Shown: positions 43,793-52,159 of the stretch, piece by piece
Numbering within the stretch: position 1 is the first letter of the stretch
How the letters are laid out: every line of letters begins with the position of its first letter
Source of the DNA: Flavobacteriales bacterium
Lineage (GTDB): Bacteria > Bacteroidota > Bacteroidia > Flavobacteriales > Flavobacteriaceae
Length of the DNA stretch: 64,000 bases
Reading direction: 5' to 3'
NCBI GenBank assembly: GCA_027039975.1
Contig: JALWFE010000125.1
Location: 1 to 64,000, forward strand
Notes under the pieces: generated by a model
What the model was told of the DNA's origin: nothing
What the model saw: the letters and a program-made list of their open reading frames with translations, nothing else
Database searches by the model: none
Made by a program: the position numbers and the translations under genes

Positions 43793-44130
43793 TTAGTTGA
43801 AAGTTGAAAGTTGAAAGTTCAGGGCAAACGCACTATAAAAAAATTAAAATATTTCTTTTAGCCCCGTAGGGGCATCCTGTTTGTAGTAGAATATAATGCA
43901 TCACAATACTAAAAAGCCCCATCGGGGCGACCTAATAAAATTAACAATAATGCACGTTATAGGTCGCTCCTACGGAGCTATTTGTTATCATTCACTTGTC
44001 TTGTTACAAACGGTACGCTCCTACGGAGCTGTTATTAAGAAATTTGCTAATCAAAACAATTTGATTAAAATATCATTTTATGAAATTTTCAAATAATATA
44101 TATGGTGCGTCTGCCCTAGTTGAAAGTTGA
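43793..44130. repeat. Repeat-filled spacer: GTTGAAA heptads and GCCCCGTAGGGGC palindrome cluster
   Basis: GTTGAAA heptads at 43796-43818 and 44118-44135 bracket a cluster of GC-rich palindromes: AGCCCCGTAGGGGC (about 43860), AGCCCCATCGGGGCGACC (about 43915), GGTCGCTCCTACGGAGC (about 43963) and GCTCCTACGGAGC (about 44017). The same core (GTCGCCCCTACGGGGC) is in the spacer at 3464-3625. I see no gene in it. Confidence 0.8.
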
Positions 44131-44209
44131 AAGTAGAGCCGTTTTGACAAAAAAGCTCTAATAAAAAAAATTCAAAAACATACAATCTAAATATCACGTA
44201 CCTATGAAA

Positions 44210-44935
44210 TTACCTGAATTTAACCTCAAAATCCAACATTTGCGGATTTTTGAACAAGCTATCCAATGGTACTTTTATATAAAGCGATTTGCCGTCGGAG
44301 CCAATCAAAGCATCTTTATAAGAAACCTTGTCTATCTTGTAAGGAAAATGAAAAATAATTTCATAATCAACTATGCTCAAAAATTTATTATCTTCCTTTG
44401 TTTGTTGTATCCCGGATTTCCGGGGCAATTTAACCTTCCGGCTAAAACCGTGTTTGTCAAACCGGTACAAAACCTGAAATTCATCTATACTTTGATCCAT
44501 ATCTTTGGCACCTCTGCTATTGTATGAATTTAACTTTTTTAATTTTTCATTAATATTGTTTAAGTCTTCAATATTTTTAAAAGGTATTTCATAATTCAAA
44601 AAAACTTTATCCTTAGTCTCGTCAACATTCATATGTATTTTGGCATCTTTTAAACTTTCCAAAAATTCCCGTTCTTCTTTTGACATTTGGGCAATACTGT
44701 CTTTATTTTGTTTGAGAATATCAGCAAAAAGTATCACGGTATCCATTTTTTCAGGTGCCGTTTCTTTTTTGATACTGTCATTTGCGGCCATTCCTTTTAA
44801 CATTTTGATAGCACCACCCATATCCATTTTAAAATTATAAATACCGCTACCGTCTTTCTTAAAATAGACATCTTCGGTTATTTGACAGGAAATCAATATC
44901 AGTATAGGTAGAATCAGAATGATTAATTTTTTCAT
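44210..44935 (-). CDS. Lipoprotein of unknown function
   Basis: A 241-residue lipoprotein from MKKLIIL, with lipobox LILISC and Cys17, the only Cys. The mature part opens EDVYFKKDGSGIYNFKMDMGG, a pattern I know from several uncharacterised flavobacterial lipoproteins that resemble a folded beta-domain. A central helix (KEEREFLESLKDAKIHM) is followed by strands to the end (LDFEVKF). Function is not known. It is divergent from gpmI. Confidence 0.72.
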   Translation of the reverse strand: MKKLIILILPILILISCQITEDVYFKKDGSGIYNFKMDMGGAIKMLKGMAANDSIKKETAPEKMDTVILFADILKQNKDSIAQMSKEEREFLESLKDAKIHMNVDETKDKVFLNYEIPFKNIEDLNNINEKLKKLNSYNSRGAKDMDQSIDEFQVLYRFDKHGFSRKVKLPRKSGIQQTKEDNKFLSIVDYEIIFHFPYKIDKVSYKDALIGSDGKSLYIKVPLDSLFKNPQMLDFEVKFR

Positions 44936-45021
44936 AACCCACATTTTTTATTTATAACGAAAATAAGCAAAAAAACGTTACATTTTATTAAAACTTTTTT
45001 ACAAGTTACGAATTTATCGTC

Positions 45022-45029
45022 TAACTTTG
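45022..45029 (+). promoter_or_regulatory. -7 element TAACTTTG of gpmI
   Basis: A perfect TAnnTTTG match 20 bp upstream of the ATG. Confidence 0.72.
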
Positions 45030-45048
45030 CATCTTAAAATAAATTTCA

Positions 45049-46563
45049 ATGAATAAAAAGGTCATTTTAATCATATTGGACGGTTGGGGTCTCACGCAAA
45101 ATCCGGAAGTATCGGCTATTGCACAAGCCAGTACACCTTTTATGGACGAATTATGGAAAAAATATCCACACGCCAAGCTCTATACATCCGGTGAAAATGT
45201 CGGTTTGCCCGAAGGACAAATGGGCAATTCGGAAGTAGGCCACATGAATTTGGGAGCCGGTCGCATCGTCTATCAAGATTTGGTTAAAATCAATAAAGCC
45301 ATTAAAGACGGCAGTTTTTTTGAAAATAAAGTCTTAAATGAAGCTTTTGAATATGCCAAACAAAATGGTAAAACTGTCCACTTTTTAGGTCTGCTCTCTG
45401 ACGGTGGTGTCCACTCACACATAGACCACCTGAAAGCTCTGGTAAAAATGGCTGAAAAATATAATGTGCCGGCTTATATTCATGCTTTTATGGACGGCCG
45501 TGATGTAGATCCTCATTCAGGCATCGATTTTTTGAAAGAGATTACGGATTACATCAAAGATTCACCTGTTAAAGTCGTTTCCGTGATTGGTCGCTACTAT
45601 GCTATGGATCGCGACAACCGGTGGGAACGCATCAAAAAAGCTTACGATTTGCTGGTTAAAGGTGAAGGTAAACCTGCAACGGATTTAATCAAAGCCGTTG
45701 AAGAAAGTTATAAAGAAGGTGTTACGGACGAATTTATTTTGCCTATTGTCCATGTAGATGAAAACGGCAAACCCACCGGCATAATCAAGTCCGGTGATGT
45801 CGTGATTTTTTACAATTTCCGTACCGACCGCGGACGTGAACTCACCAGAGTTTTGACCCAGGAAGATATGCCTGAATACGGTATGAAAACCCTGCCGTTA
45901 CATTTTGTCACCATGACCATTTATGACGATAAATTCAAAGGAATTAAGGTAGCTTATCCGAAAGAAGATTTAAAAAATACTCTTGGAGAATTGCTTGCCA
46001 AAGCCGGCAAAAAACAAATCCGTATAGCCGAAACCGAAAAATATCCGCATGTAACCTTTTTCTTTTCGGGCGGTAAAGAAAAAGAATTTGAAGGTGAAAA
46101 ACGGATTTTAATCCCTTCCCCAAAAGTCGCTACTTATGATTTAAAACCCGAAATGAGTGCCAACGAAGTTACCGAAGCACTGTTGTCCGAAATCAAAAAC
46201 GAAACGGCGGATTTAATTGTTTTGAATTATGCCAACGGTGATATGGTCGGGCATACGGGGGTTTTTGAAGCGGCTAAAAAGGCGGCTGAAACAGTCGATA
46301 AAAATGTCAAAAAAATAGTGGAAGAAGGTCTGCGTCACAATTACACGATTATCATCCTTGCCGACCACGGCAATGCCGAAAATATGATTAATCCCGACGG
46401 TTCGCCTAACACGGCACATACTACCAACCCCGTTCCGGTTATTTTAATCGACAAAGAATTAAAACCCGAACTCAAAGATGGTATTTTGGCCAATGTGGCA
46501 CCAACTATTTTAAAGATTATGGGTATGCCTAAACCGGAAGAAATGACGAAACCGTTGTTTTAA
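45049..46563 (+). CDS. gpmI: 2,3-bisphosphoglycerate-independent phosphoglycerate mutase
   Basis: Interconverts 3- and 2-phosphoglycerate in glycolysis. A 504-residue alkaline-phosphatase-superfamily enzyme: LDGWG (metal Asp), MGNSEVGHMNLGAGR (phosphoserine nucleophile near residue 62), DGGVHSH, DGRDVDP, YAMDRDNRWER, and the C-terminal metal motifs NYANGDMVGHTG and ADHGNAENM. Length is normal. Its stop touches that of convergent rimO. Confidence 0.98.
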   Translation: MNKKVILIILDGWGLTQNPEVSAIAQASTPFMDELWKKYPHAKLYTSGENVGLPEGQMGNSEVGHMNLGAGRIVYQDLVKINKAIKDGSFFENKVLNEAFEYAKQNGKTVHFLGLLSDGGVHSHIDHLKALVKMAEKYNVPAYIHAFMDGRDVDPHSGIDFLKEITDYIKDSPVKVVSVIGRYYAMDRDNRWERIKKAYDLLVKGEGKPATDLIKAVEESYKEGVTDEFILPIVHVDENGKPTGIIKSGDVVIFYNFRTDRGRELTRVLTQEDMPEYGMKTLPLHFVTMTIYDDKFKGIKVAYPKEDLKNTLGELLAKAGKKQIRIAETEKYPHVTFFFSGGKEKEFEGEKRILIPSPKVATYDLKPEMSANEVTEALLSEIKNETADLIVLNYANGDMVGHTGVFEAAKKAAETVDKNVKKIVEEGLRHNYTIIILADHGNAENMINPDGSPNTAHTTNPVPVILIDKELKPELKDGILANVAPTILKIMGMPKPEEMTKPLF

Positions 46564-47868
46564 TTAATTTACCGGCTCGCCATACAAATCAAAGGCTTCG
46601 GCACCGGTAATTTTTATATCAATAAATTTACCCGGTTCAATATAATATTTCCCAGCATCTACACGCACTTCATTGTCCACTTCGGGACTGTCGTATTCGG
46701 TTCTGCCTATGTAAAAATCGCCTTCTTTTCTGTCAAACAGACATTTATATACTTTACCGACTTTTGATTGATTTTTTTCTAACGAAATTTGGTGCTGCAA
46801 TTCCATAATTTCTTCTACTCGCAGTTGCTTGACATCTTCGGGCACATCATCTGTCAGCTTACCGGCATGCGTGTTTTCTTCATGTGAATAAGTAAAAACG
46901 CCTAAGCGGTCAAACTTGGTATCGATAACCCATTGTTTGAGCTCTTCGAATTTTTCTTCGGTTTCACCCGGATAGCCCACAATCAAAGTGGTGCGAATCG
47001 CCACATCGGGTATTTGCCGGCGTATTTTTCGGATTAAATCTTCTGTTTTTTTCCGGTCGTGTCCCCGCCGCATCGATTTGAGTATCTCATTATTGATATG
47101 TTGTAAAGGCATATCCAAATATTTGCAAATCTTTTCTTCACTTGCAATGGTTTCTAACACTTCTTCGGGAAAACCCGTCGGGAAAGCATAATGCAAACGA
47201 ATCCATTCAATTCCTGCCACTTTGACTAAAGCTTTAAGCAAATCGTTTAACCGGCGTTCGCCGTAAAGGTCCAAACCGTAAAAAGTTAAATCTTGTGCTA
47301 TGAGAATCAACTCTTTAACACCTTTGGCTGCCAATTTTTCAGCTTCCGTTACCAAACTTTCAATGCTCCGGGAAATATGTTTGCCGCGAATCATAGGGAT
47401 GGCACAAAACGAACAACTACGATCGCAACCTTCCGAAATTTTTAAATAAGCATAATGCGAAGGTGTTGTCAATTGCCGTTCACCAATCAGTTCGTGCTTG
47501 TAATCAACATTAAAAGCTTTAAGTAATTCTATCATATCATGTGTCCCGAAATATTGATCGACCTCGGGAATTTCTTTGGGCAATATGTCTTTGTAACGCT
47601 CACTCAAACAACCCGTTACATAAACCTTCTCAATAAAACCGGCTTTTTTATCATTTATAGCCGCCAAAATGGTATCAATGGATTCTTGCTTGGCATCGTG
47701 GATAAAACCACAAGTATTGATAATAACAATATCACCCGAATCGGCATTGTGAGTAACATCATAACCGTTGTAAGCCAATTGTCCCAACAGGTTTTCACTG
47801 TCATACACGTTTTTGGAACAACCCAAAGTGATGATGTTTATTTTTTTACCGGTTGGTTTTACTTTCAT
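46564..47868 (-). CDS. rimO: Ribosomal protein S12 methylthiotransferase RimO
   Basis: Radical SAM enzyme that methylthiolates the conserved Asp of ribosomal protein S12. A 434-residue protein: UPF0004 domain with LGCSKNVYDSE, NTCGF and CLSER cysteines; radical SAM CxxxCxxC in GCDRSCSFCAIP (about 150); a TRAM domain at the end (VGKVYKCLFDRKEGDFY...IKITGAEAFDLYGEPV). In flavobacteria rimO is often next to ftsY; here it is elsewhere. Array E lies directly upstream. Confidence 0.97.
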   Translation of the reverse strand: MKVKPTGKKINIITLGCSKNVYDSENLLGQLAYNGYDVTHNADSGDIVIINTCGFIHDAKQESIDTILAAINDKKAGFIEKVYVTGCLSERYKDILPKEIPEVDQYFGTHDMIELLKAFNVDYKHELIGERQLTTPSHYAYLKISEGCDRSCSFCAIPMIRGKHISRSIESLVTEAEKLAAKGVKELILIAQDLTFYGLDLYGERRLNDLLKALVKVAGIEWIRLHYAFPTGFPEEVLETIASEEKICKYLDMPLQHINNEILKSMRRGHDRKKTEDLIRKIRRQIPDVAIRTTLIVGYPGETEEKFEELKQWVIDTKFDRLGVFTYSHEENTHAGKLTDDVPEDVKQLRVEEIMELQHQISLEKNQSKVGKVYKCLFDRKEGDFYIGRTEYDSPEVDNEVRVDAGKYYIEPGKFIDIKITGAEAFDLYGEPVN

Positions 47869-47877
47869 TTGATTAAT

Positions 47878-48220
47878 CGGTTATCTGGTTATTTGGTTAT
47901 ATGGTTATATGGTTATATGGTTATTTGATGTCAGATGTCAGATGTCAGGTGCCGGGTGTCGGATGTCCGATGTCCGAAGTTCGATGTTAGATGTATTATT
48001 CATATTTTATTTTTTTTTCACAGGGCGATGCACTGGACCTGCCAAAGTGTAGCACAGAGTATTCATTTTCAATTATCCATTCTCAATTTTCAATTATCCC
48101 TCATCTCTTATCCCTTATCCCTTATCCAACTTTCTACTTCCTACTAATCCGCACTTTCCACTAGGCACTTCACTCTTTCCACTATCTTGTTACTTGCTAC
48201 TTGATACTTGCTACTTCTCA
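47878..48220 (-). repeat. Degenerate heptad/octad repeat array (array E)
   Basis: On the plus strand: six TGGTTATA-type octads (47880-47925), about ten GATGTC-type heptads (47926-47990), a non-repeat stretch containing CAGGGCGATGCACTGGACC (48000-48050), and then about 22 consecutive 7-nt units (TCAATTT, TCTTATCC, TTCCACT, TGCTACT types; about 48064-48222). On the minus strand the octads end about 10 nt before the rimO start. The far end runs into the last codons of the upstream permease gene. Confidence 0.88.
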
Positions 48221-49407
48221 ATCTTAGAGATACCTATCAATGTTGCAAAAGTACCCATAAATATTATTGTCAGTAAAACATACAAAATATTAGACCAGTG
48301 AAATTCCACCGGATAGGGCATATTGGTTTGCGGTACATACAAAAACGGATGAAAATGTTGAATACCTACTAAAATCAAACCCAATATCAAACCGGACAAT
48401 CCACTCAAAACCGTCATCCCCAAACCTTGTACCATAAAAATTTTCTTTATTTCGGAACGGTCTAAACCCAAAACCCTCAGTGTATTTATATCATCTTTTT
48501 TATCGATAATAATCATAATTATCGTACCGACTATATTAAACAAGGCCAACAGTAAAATCAACGCAAAAATAAAATAAACCATTAAATTTTCGGTGTTGAG
48601 CATTTTGTAAAGTAATTTGTTGAGCTGTCGCCTGTTCCGGATATTTAATTTTTTTCCGAATTTTTGTTGCAAACGTTTTTGCAAACCGGTTATTTGTCCG
48701 GGTTTCACTTTTATTTCGATACTTGATATGCGTTCAGGCGGGTAATTTAATAATTGCTGAGCCGCTTCCAAAGTTGTATAGAGATAAACCTGATCGTGAT
48801 CTGTTGTTGTTTGGAAAATACCTACCGGTATAAAATATTTATCGTAAAAGCCCTTGCGCGGGTCGGAAATATAGCCTTTACCGGGTTTTGGTACTAACAA
48901 TTGAATCATTTCCAAATTATTGGAGAGCATAAATGACAAATCATTTGCCAGTGAAACACCCATCAACATTTCAATGGTTCCCGGCGTTGGCAAATGACCG
49001 GCTATCAATGTCGAATCCAGATTGATAACTTTGTAATAATTACTGTCAACGCCTTTTATTTTTGCTATTTTTTGTTTGTCATTATAATTGATAAAAACTT
49101 TTTCTTCTACAACCCGGGAAAAACTTATTACGGCATTATCCTGTTTTAAAAATTCAAAAAAATCTTTATCCGGCGCAAAATTTTTCCCTGTCAGCGGTGT
49201 TATTTTAATATCGGGATCGGTCATTTTAATCAAGCTGATATTGAAGGTCCGAATTCCGGAGAACCCCGATAATACAATAATAAAAGCCGCCGAAACCATC
49301 AAAACACCGAAAGAAGCGATTTTGACAATAATATTAATAGCATTATTGCCACTTTTTGAAAACAAGTATTTTTGTGAAATATACCGGATATAATTCAAAA
49401 CGACCAA
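48211..49407 (-). CDS. ABC transporter permease of the FtsX/LolC-E type
   Basis: A 398-residue membrane protein: N-terminal helix (about 24-48, IIVKIASFGVLMVSAAFIIVLSG), a large extracytoplasmic MacB-like domain (about 50-260), then three helices in an FtsX-like C-terminal domain (about 275-395, with LDRSEIKKIFMVQGLGMTVLSG). This matches lipoprotein-sorting LolC/LolE permeases. The ATPase is not adjacent. It starts 3 bp after rbfA on the same strand. The final codons (SKIEK) overlap the edge of array E. Confidence 0.9.
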   Translation of the reverse strand: MVVLNYIRYISQKYLFSKSGNNAINIIVKIASFGVLMVSAAFIIVLSGFSGIRTFNISLIKMTDPDIKITPLTGKNFAPDKDFFEFLKQDNAVISFSRVVEEKVFINYNDKQKIAKIKGVDSNYYKVINLDSTLIAGHLPTPGTIEMLMGVSLANDLSFMLSNNLEMIQLLVPKPGKGYISDPRKGFYDKYFIPVGIFQTTTDHDQVYLYTTLEAAQQLLNYPPERISSIEIKVKPGQITGLQKRLQQKFGKKLNIRNRRQLNKLLYKMLNTENLMVYFIFALILLLALFNIVGTIIMIIIDKKDDINTLRVLGLDRSEIKKIFMVQGLGMTVLSGLSGLILGLILVGIQHFHPFLYVPQTNMPYPVEFHWSNILYVLLTIIFMGTFATLIGISKIEK

Positions 49408-49410
49408 ACT

Positions 49411-49770
49411 TTAATCGATAGGGCTGTGTCCGTTATTGAGTTCTTCATCAATTTTTTCGATATAATCCAACGAATCATCTCTAAAAAATAACAAATCGGG
49501 CATCTTGCGTAATTGATGCCGGACCCGTTGCGCTACATCGTGTTTAATCAATTTGGCATTTTTTTGTAAAGCTGTGAGTAATTCTCCGGCTTTGGCAGAG
49601 GGAAAAATACTGACATACACTTTGGCCAAAGTTAAATCAGGTGTTACATAAACTTTGGTGACGGTAATTATCAAATTTTTAATACCGGCTTTCCGGACTT
49701 CGCCTTGTAATATTTCAGCCAAATCCATTTGAATAATTTTGGCTATCCGTTTTTGTCTTTTTGTTTCCAT
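49411..49770 (-). CDS. rbfA: Ribosome-binding factor A
   Basis: A 119-residue 30S maturation factor: N-terminal RQKRIAKIIQMDLAEILQGEV, KVYVTPDLTLAKVYVSIFP, and C-terminal RHQLRKMPDLLFFRDDSLDYIEKIDEEL, the classic RbfA pattern with one KH domain. The -7 element TATCTTTG ends 4 bp before the ATG, so the transcript may be leaderless. The permease gene follows in the same operon. Confidence 0.97.
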   Translation of the reverse strand: METKRQKRIAKIIQMDLAEILQGEVRKAGIKNLIITVTKVYVTPDLTLAKVYVSIFPSAKAGELLTALQKNAKLIKHDVAQRVRHQLRKMPDLLFFRDDSLDYIEKIDEELNNGHSPID

Positions 49771-49774
49771 ACGG

Positions 49775-49782
49775 CAAAGATA
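49775..49782 (-). promoter_or_regulatory. -7 element TATCTTTG directly before rbfA
   Basis: A perfect minus-strand TAnnTTTG match with only 4 bp between it and the rbfA ATG, as for the sensor kinase at 17268. Confidence 0.62.
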
Positions 49783-49942
49783 CGGGATTTGAGTTAAAAG
49801 TTGAAAGTTAAAAGTTGAAAGTTAGTATCAAGTAAGTATTTCTCTCCCTACTTTCGTAGGTATCAAAATGACACAAAAATAAACATTAAAAATCGCGAAC
49901 AAAAACCTTTAATTATTTTTTTGCAGAATTAAAAAATCTTAT

Positions 49943-49950
49943 TATTTTTG
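49943..49950 (+). promoter_or_regulatory. Promoter of the tRNA-Glu pair (-7 element TATTTTTG)
   Basis: A perfect TAnnTTTG match with TTG at 49921-49923, 19 bp upstream, as the -33 element. It is 16 bp before the first tRNA-Glu. Confidence 0.75.
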
Positions 49951-49966
49951 CATCTCAAAATAAAAC

Positions 49967-50038
49967 GGTCCGTTCGTCTAGGGGTTAGGACGCCGGGTTT
50001 TCATCCCGGTAACAGGGGTTCGATTCCCCTACGGACTG
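49967..50038 (+). tRNA. tRNA-Glu (anticodon TTC), copy 1
   Basis: A 72-nt cloverleaf: acceptor GGTCCGT/ACGGACT (G1-U72 wobble), anticodon stem CCGGG/CCCGG with loop TTTTCAT, T-arm AGGGG TTCGATT CCCCT. Discriminator G. CCA is not encoded. Confidence 0.97.
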
Positions 50039-50073
50039 CAAAGTTGAAATATTTTACAGAAGTTTCCTGTTAT

Positions 50074-50145
50074 GGTCCGTTCGTCTAGGGGTTAGGACGC
50101 CGGGTTTTCATCCCGGTAACAGGGGTTCGATTCCCCTACGGACTA
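50074..50145 (+). tRNA. tRNA-Glu (anticodon TTC), copy 2
   Basis: Identical to copy 1 apart from the discriminator base, which is A instead of G. It lies 35 bp downstream. No separate promoter is visible, so it is read from the promoter at 49943. Confidence 0.97.
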
Positions 50146-50199
50146 CAAAGTTTAACGATAACCAAAAGGTTTTCAAATAATTAAATTAAAAAAAGAGAT

Positions 50200-50454
50200 A
50201 TGGCACATCATAAGTCAGCATTAAAGAGGATAAGACAAAATCAAAAGAAAAGGTTACACAATAGATTTTATCATAAATCTACGCGTACAGCTATTAAAAA
50301 TTTGAGAAATATAACCGATAAGGCCGAAGCGGAAAAATTCTTGCCAAAAGTGGTTTCAATGATTGACCGTTTGGCTAAAAGAAACATCATTCATAAAAAT
50401 AAAGCGGCTAACCTGAAGTCTAAATTAACTAAGCACGTCAACAGTTTAGGATAA
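50200..50454 (+). CDS. rpsT: 30S ribosomal protein S20
   Basis: An 84-residue Lys/Arg-rich helical protein beginning MAHHKSALKRIRQNQKKRLH, the S20 signature, with DRLAKRNIIHKNKAANLKSKL at the end. I see no promoter between it and the tRNAs, so it is probably part of the tRNA-Glu transcript. A terminator follows. Confidence 0.98.
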   Translation: MAHHKSALKRIRQNQKKRLHNRFYHKSTRTAIKNLRNITDKAEAEKFLPKVVSMIDRLAKRNIIHKNKAANLKSKLTKHVNSLG

Positions 50455-50485
50455 TTTTTAAGTTGTTTTATAAAAAATTTTAAGG

Positions 50486-50509
50486 CTCTCCACAACGGAG
50501 AGTTTTTTT
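50486..50509 (+). terminator. Terminator after rpsT
   Basis: CTCTCC (50486-50491) pairs with GGAGAG (50497-50502) around ACAAC, followed by seven T. Confidence 0.9.
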
Positions 50510-50606
50510 GTTGTATAGCGGAGTTGTACTCCCGCCACCATAAATATCAATCTTTTTGATTGTTTTTATATTTAGGATTGGTATAAAAAACGGCTCATCA
50601 AAACTA

Positions 50607-52031
50607 TCAAGCATCTAAAACTATCAATCTCGGTTCGGTAAAATCATACATAGCATATAATGCACCTTCACGTCCCAATCCGGAATCTTTGACACCACCG
50701 TAAGGCATACCGTCAATTCTAAAACCCGGAATATCATTGATAATAACCCCGCCTACTTCCAAATGGTTTTGAGCATACAAAATATGCTTGATGTTATCAG
50801 AGAAAACACCTGCTTGTAAACCATACCGGGTATTATTGGTTGCTGACACAGCTTGTTTAAAATCTTTAACTTTTTCAACCAATACTACAGGTGCAAAGGC
50901 TTCTTCCGACCACACTTTCATTTCCGGTCTGGTATTTGTCAATACCGTCGGGGCGTAAATGTTAGCTTTTTCGTCTAAAATTTTGCCACCTTCCAAGATT
51001 ATTGCTCCTTGCTTAACTGCTTCATGCACCCAAGTATCTATCCGCAACAGGTCATTGTGCGAAATCATACTACTGTTAACCACATCAGGGTCAAACATAT
51101 TACCGGATTTAGTTTGTCGTGCTTCTTCAATAAAATGTTCCAAAAATGCATCAAAAACAGTTTCTACCACATAAATCCGTTGCGTCGAAATACAAATCTG
51201 TCCGGCATTGAGAAAAGAACCATAAGCCAATTTTTTGGCAGCACGTTTCAGGTCGGCAGAATCATCAATGATGGCCGCGGCATTTCCTCCCATTTCTAAC
51301 AGTACTTTCTTTTTACCGGCTAAACTTTTGAGCTTCCATCCTACTCTGTCACTACCTGTAAAAGATAAAATTTTAAGACGGTCATCTTCTACCATTTTTT
51401 GAGATAATTCGTTGGTCGTGTAGAGAATATTGACAACTCCTTGTGGCAAACCGGTTTGTGATAACAATTCAGCCAACAATAATAAAGTCACCGGAGCTTG
51501 CGGCGCCGGTTTTAAAATAACAGGAGCGCCTACGCCAATTGCCGGAATAAACTTATGCAATGCTAAATTCAAAGGAAAATTGAATGGTGTTATTCCCAAA
51601 ACAGGTCCAATAGGAAATCGCAATGTGTAAGCAGTTTTGCCTTTGCCGTTCAGATAATCCATTGGTACTTGCCTGCCGGTAAATTCCAAAGTTGCCCTGA
51701 TGCCCGTTTCAATATTATCCAATGCTCTATTAACTTCGCTACGGGCATAACTGATTGGTTTACCGCCTTCGGCAGCGATAATCCGGCTAAATTTACCGGA
51801 ATTTTCTTTAAGTAAACCATATAACTCTTTTAAAATACCGGCTCTTTTTTCGGTAGAAAAATGCTTAAAAACATGAAAACTTTCTGTGGCAGATGCAATT
51901 GCTTCTTCAACCTGTAAGGGCGTAGCTATTGGTACCTCGGCCAACAATTCTCCGGAAAATTTTTGATAGACCGGTAGTTTATCATTATTGTCAACAAATT
52001 TTCCATTGATAAAATTCTTTACACTATACAT
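50607..52031 (-). CDS. NAD(P)-dependent aldehyde dehydrogenase
   Basis: A 474-residue class I-like ALDH: N-binding segment ITPFNFPLNLALHKFIPAIG, KPAPQAPVT, FTGSDRVG, catalytic Glu in LEMGGNA and catalytic Cys in NAGQICISTQR (about 283), and EEAFAPV. Sequence resembles the lactaldehyde/phenylacetaldehyde dehydrogenase branch, but the substrate cannot be set from motifs. It is monocistronic, between the rpsT terminator and its own upstream spacer. Confidence 0.92.
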   Translation of the reverse strand: MYSVKNFINGKFVDNNDKLPVYQKFSGELLAEVPIATPLQVEEAIASATESFHVFKHFSTEKRAGILKELYGLLKENSGKFSRIIAAEGGKPISYARSEVNRALDNIETGIRATLEFTGRQVPMDYLNGKGKTAYTLRFPIGPVLGITPFNFPLNLALHKFIPAIGVGAPVILKPAPQAPVTLLLLAELLSQTGLPQGVVNILYTTNELSQKMVEDDRLKILSFTGSDRVGWKLKSLAGKKKVLLEMGGNAAAIIDDSADLKRAAKKLAYGSFLNAGQICISTQRIYVVETVFDAFLEHFIEEARQTKSGNMFDPDVVNSSMISHNDLLRIDTWVHEAVKQGAIILEGGKILDEKANIYAPTVLTNTRPEMKVWSEEAFAPVVLVEKVKDFKQAVSATNNTRYGLQAGVFSDNIKHILYAQNHLEVGGVIINDIPGFRIDGMPYGGVKDSGLGREGALYAMYDFTEPRLIVLDA

Positions 52032-52107
52032 TTTATCCTGTTTTAAAATTTTTTTATAAAATTACACAAAAAGGATTAATACCAAAAACAATTCATTTTG
52101 ATATAAC

Positions 52108-52138
52108 AAAAGACCGCCTCATATTTGAGACGGTCTTT
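52108..52138. terminator. Terminator between the FN3 adhesin and the aldehyde dehydrogenase genes
   Basis: AAAGACCGCCTCA pairs with TGAGACGGTCTTT (one G-T) around a 5-nt loop. It lies 22 bp past the stop codon of the minus-strand adhesin gene and probably terminates it. Confidence 0.8.
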
Positions 52139-52159
52139 GTAAAGTGAACCCCTAACACT

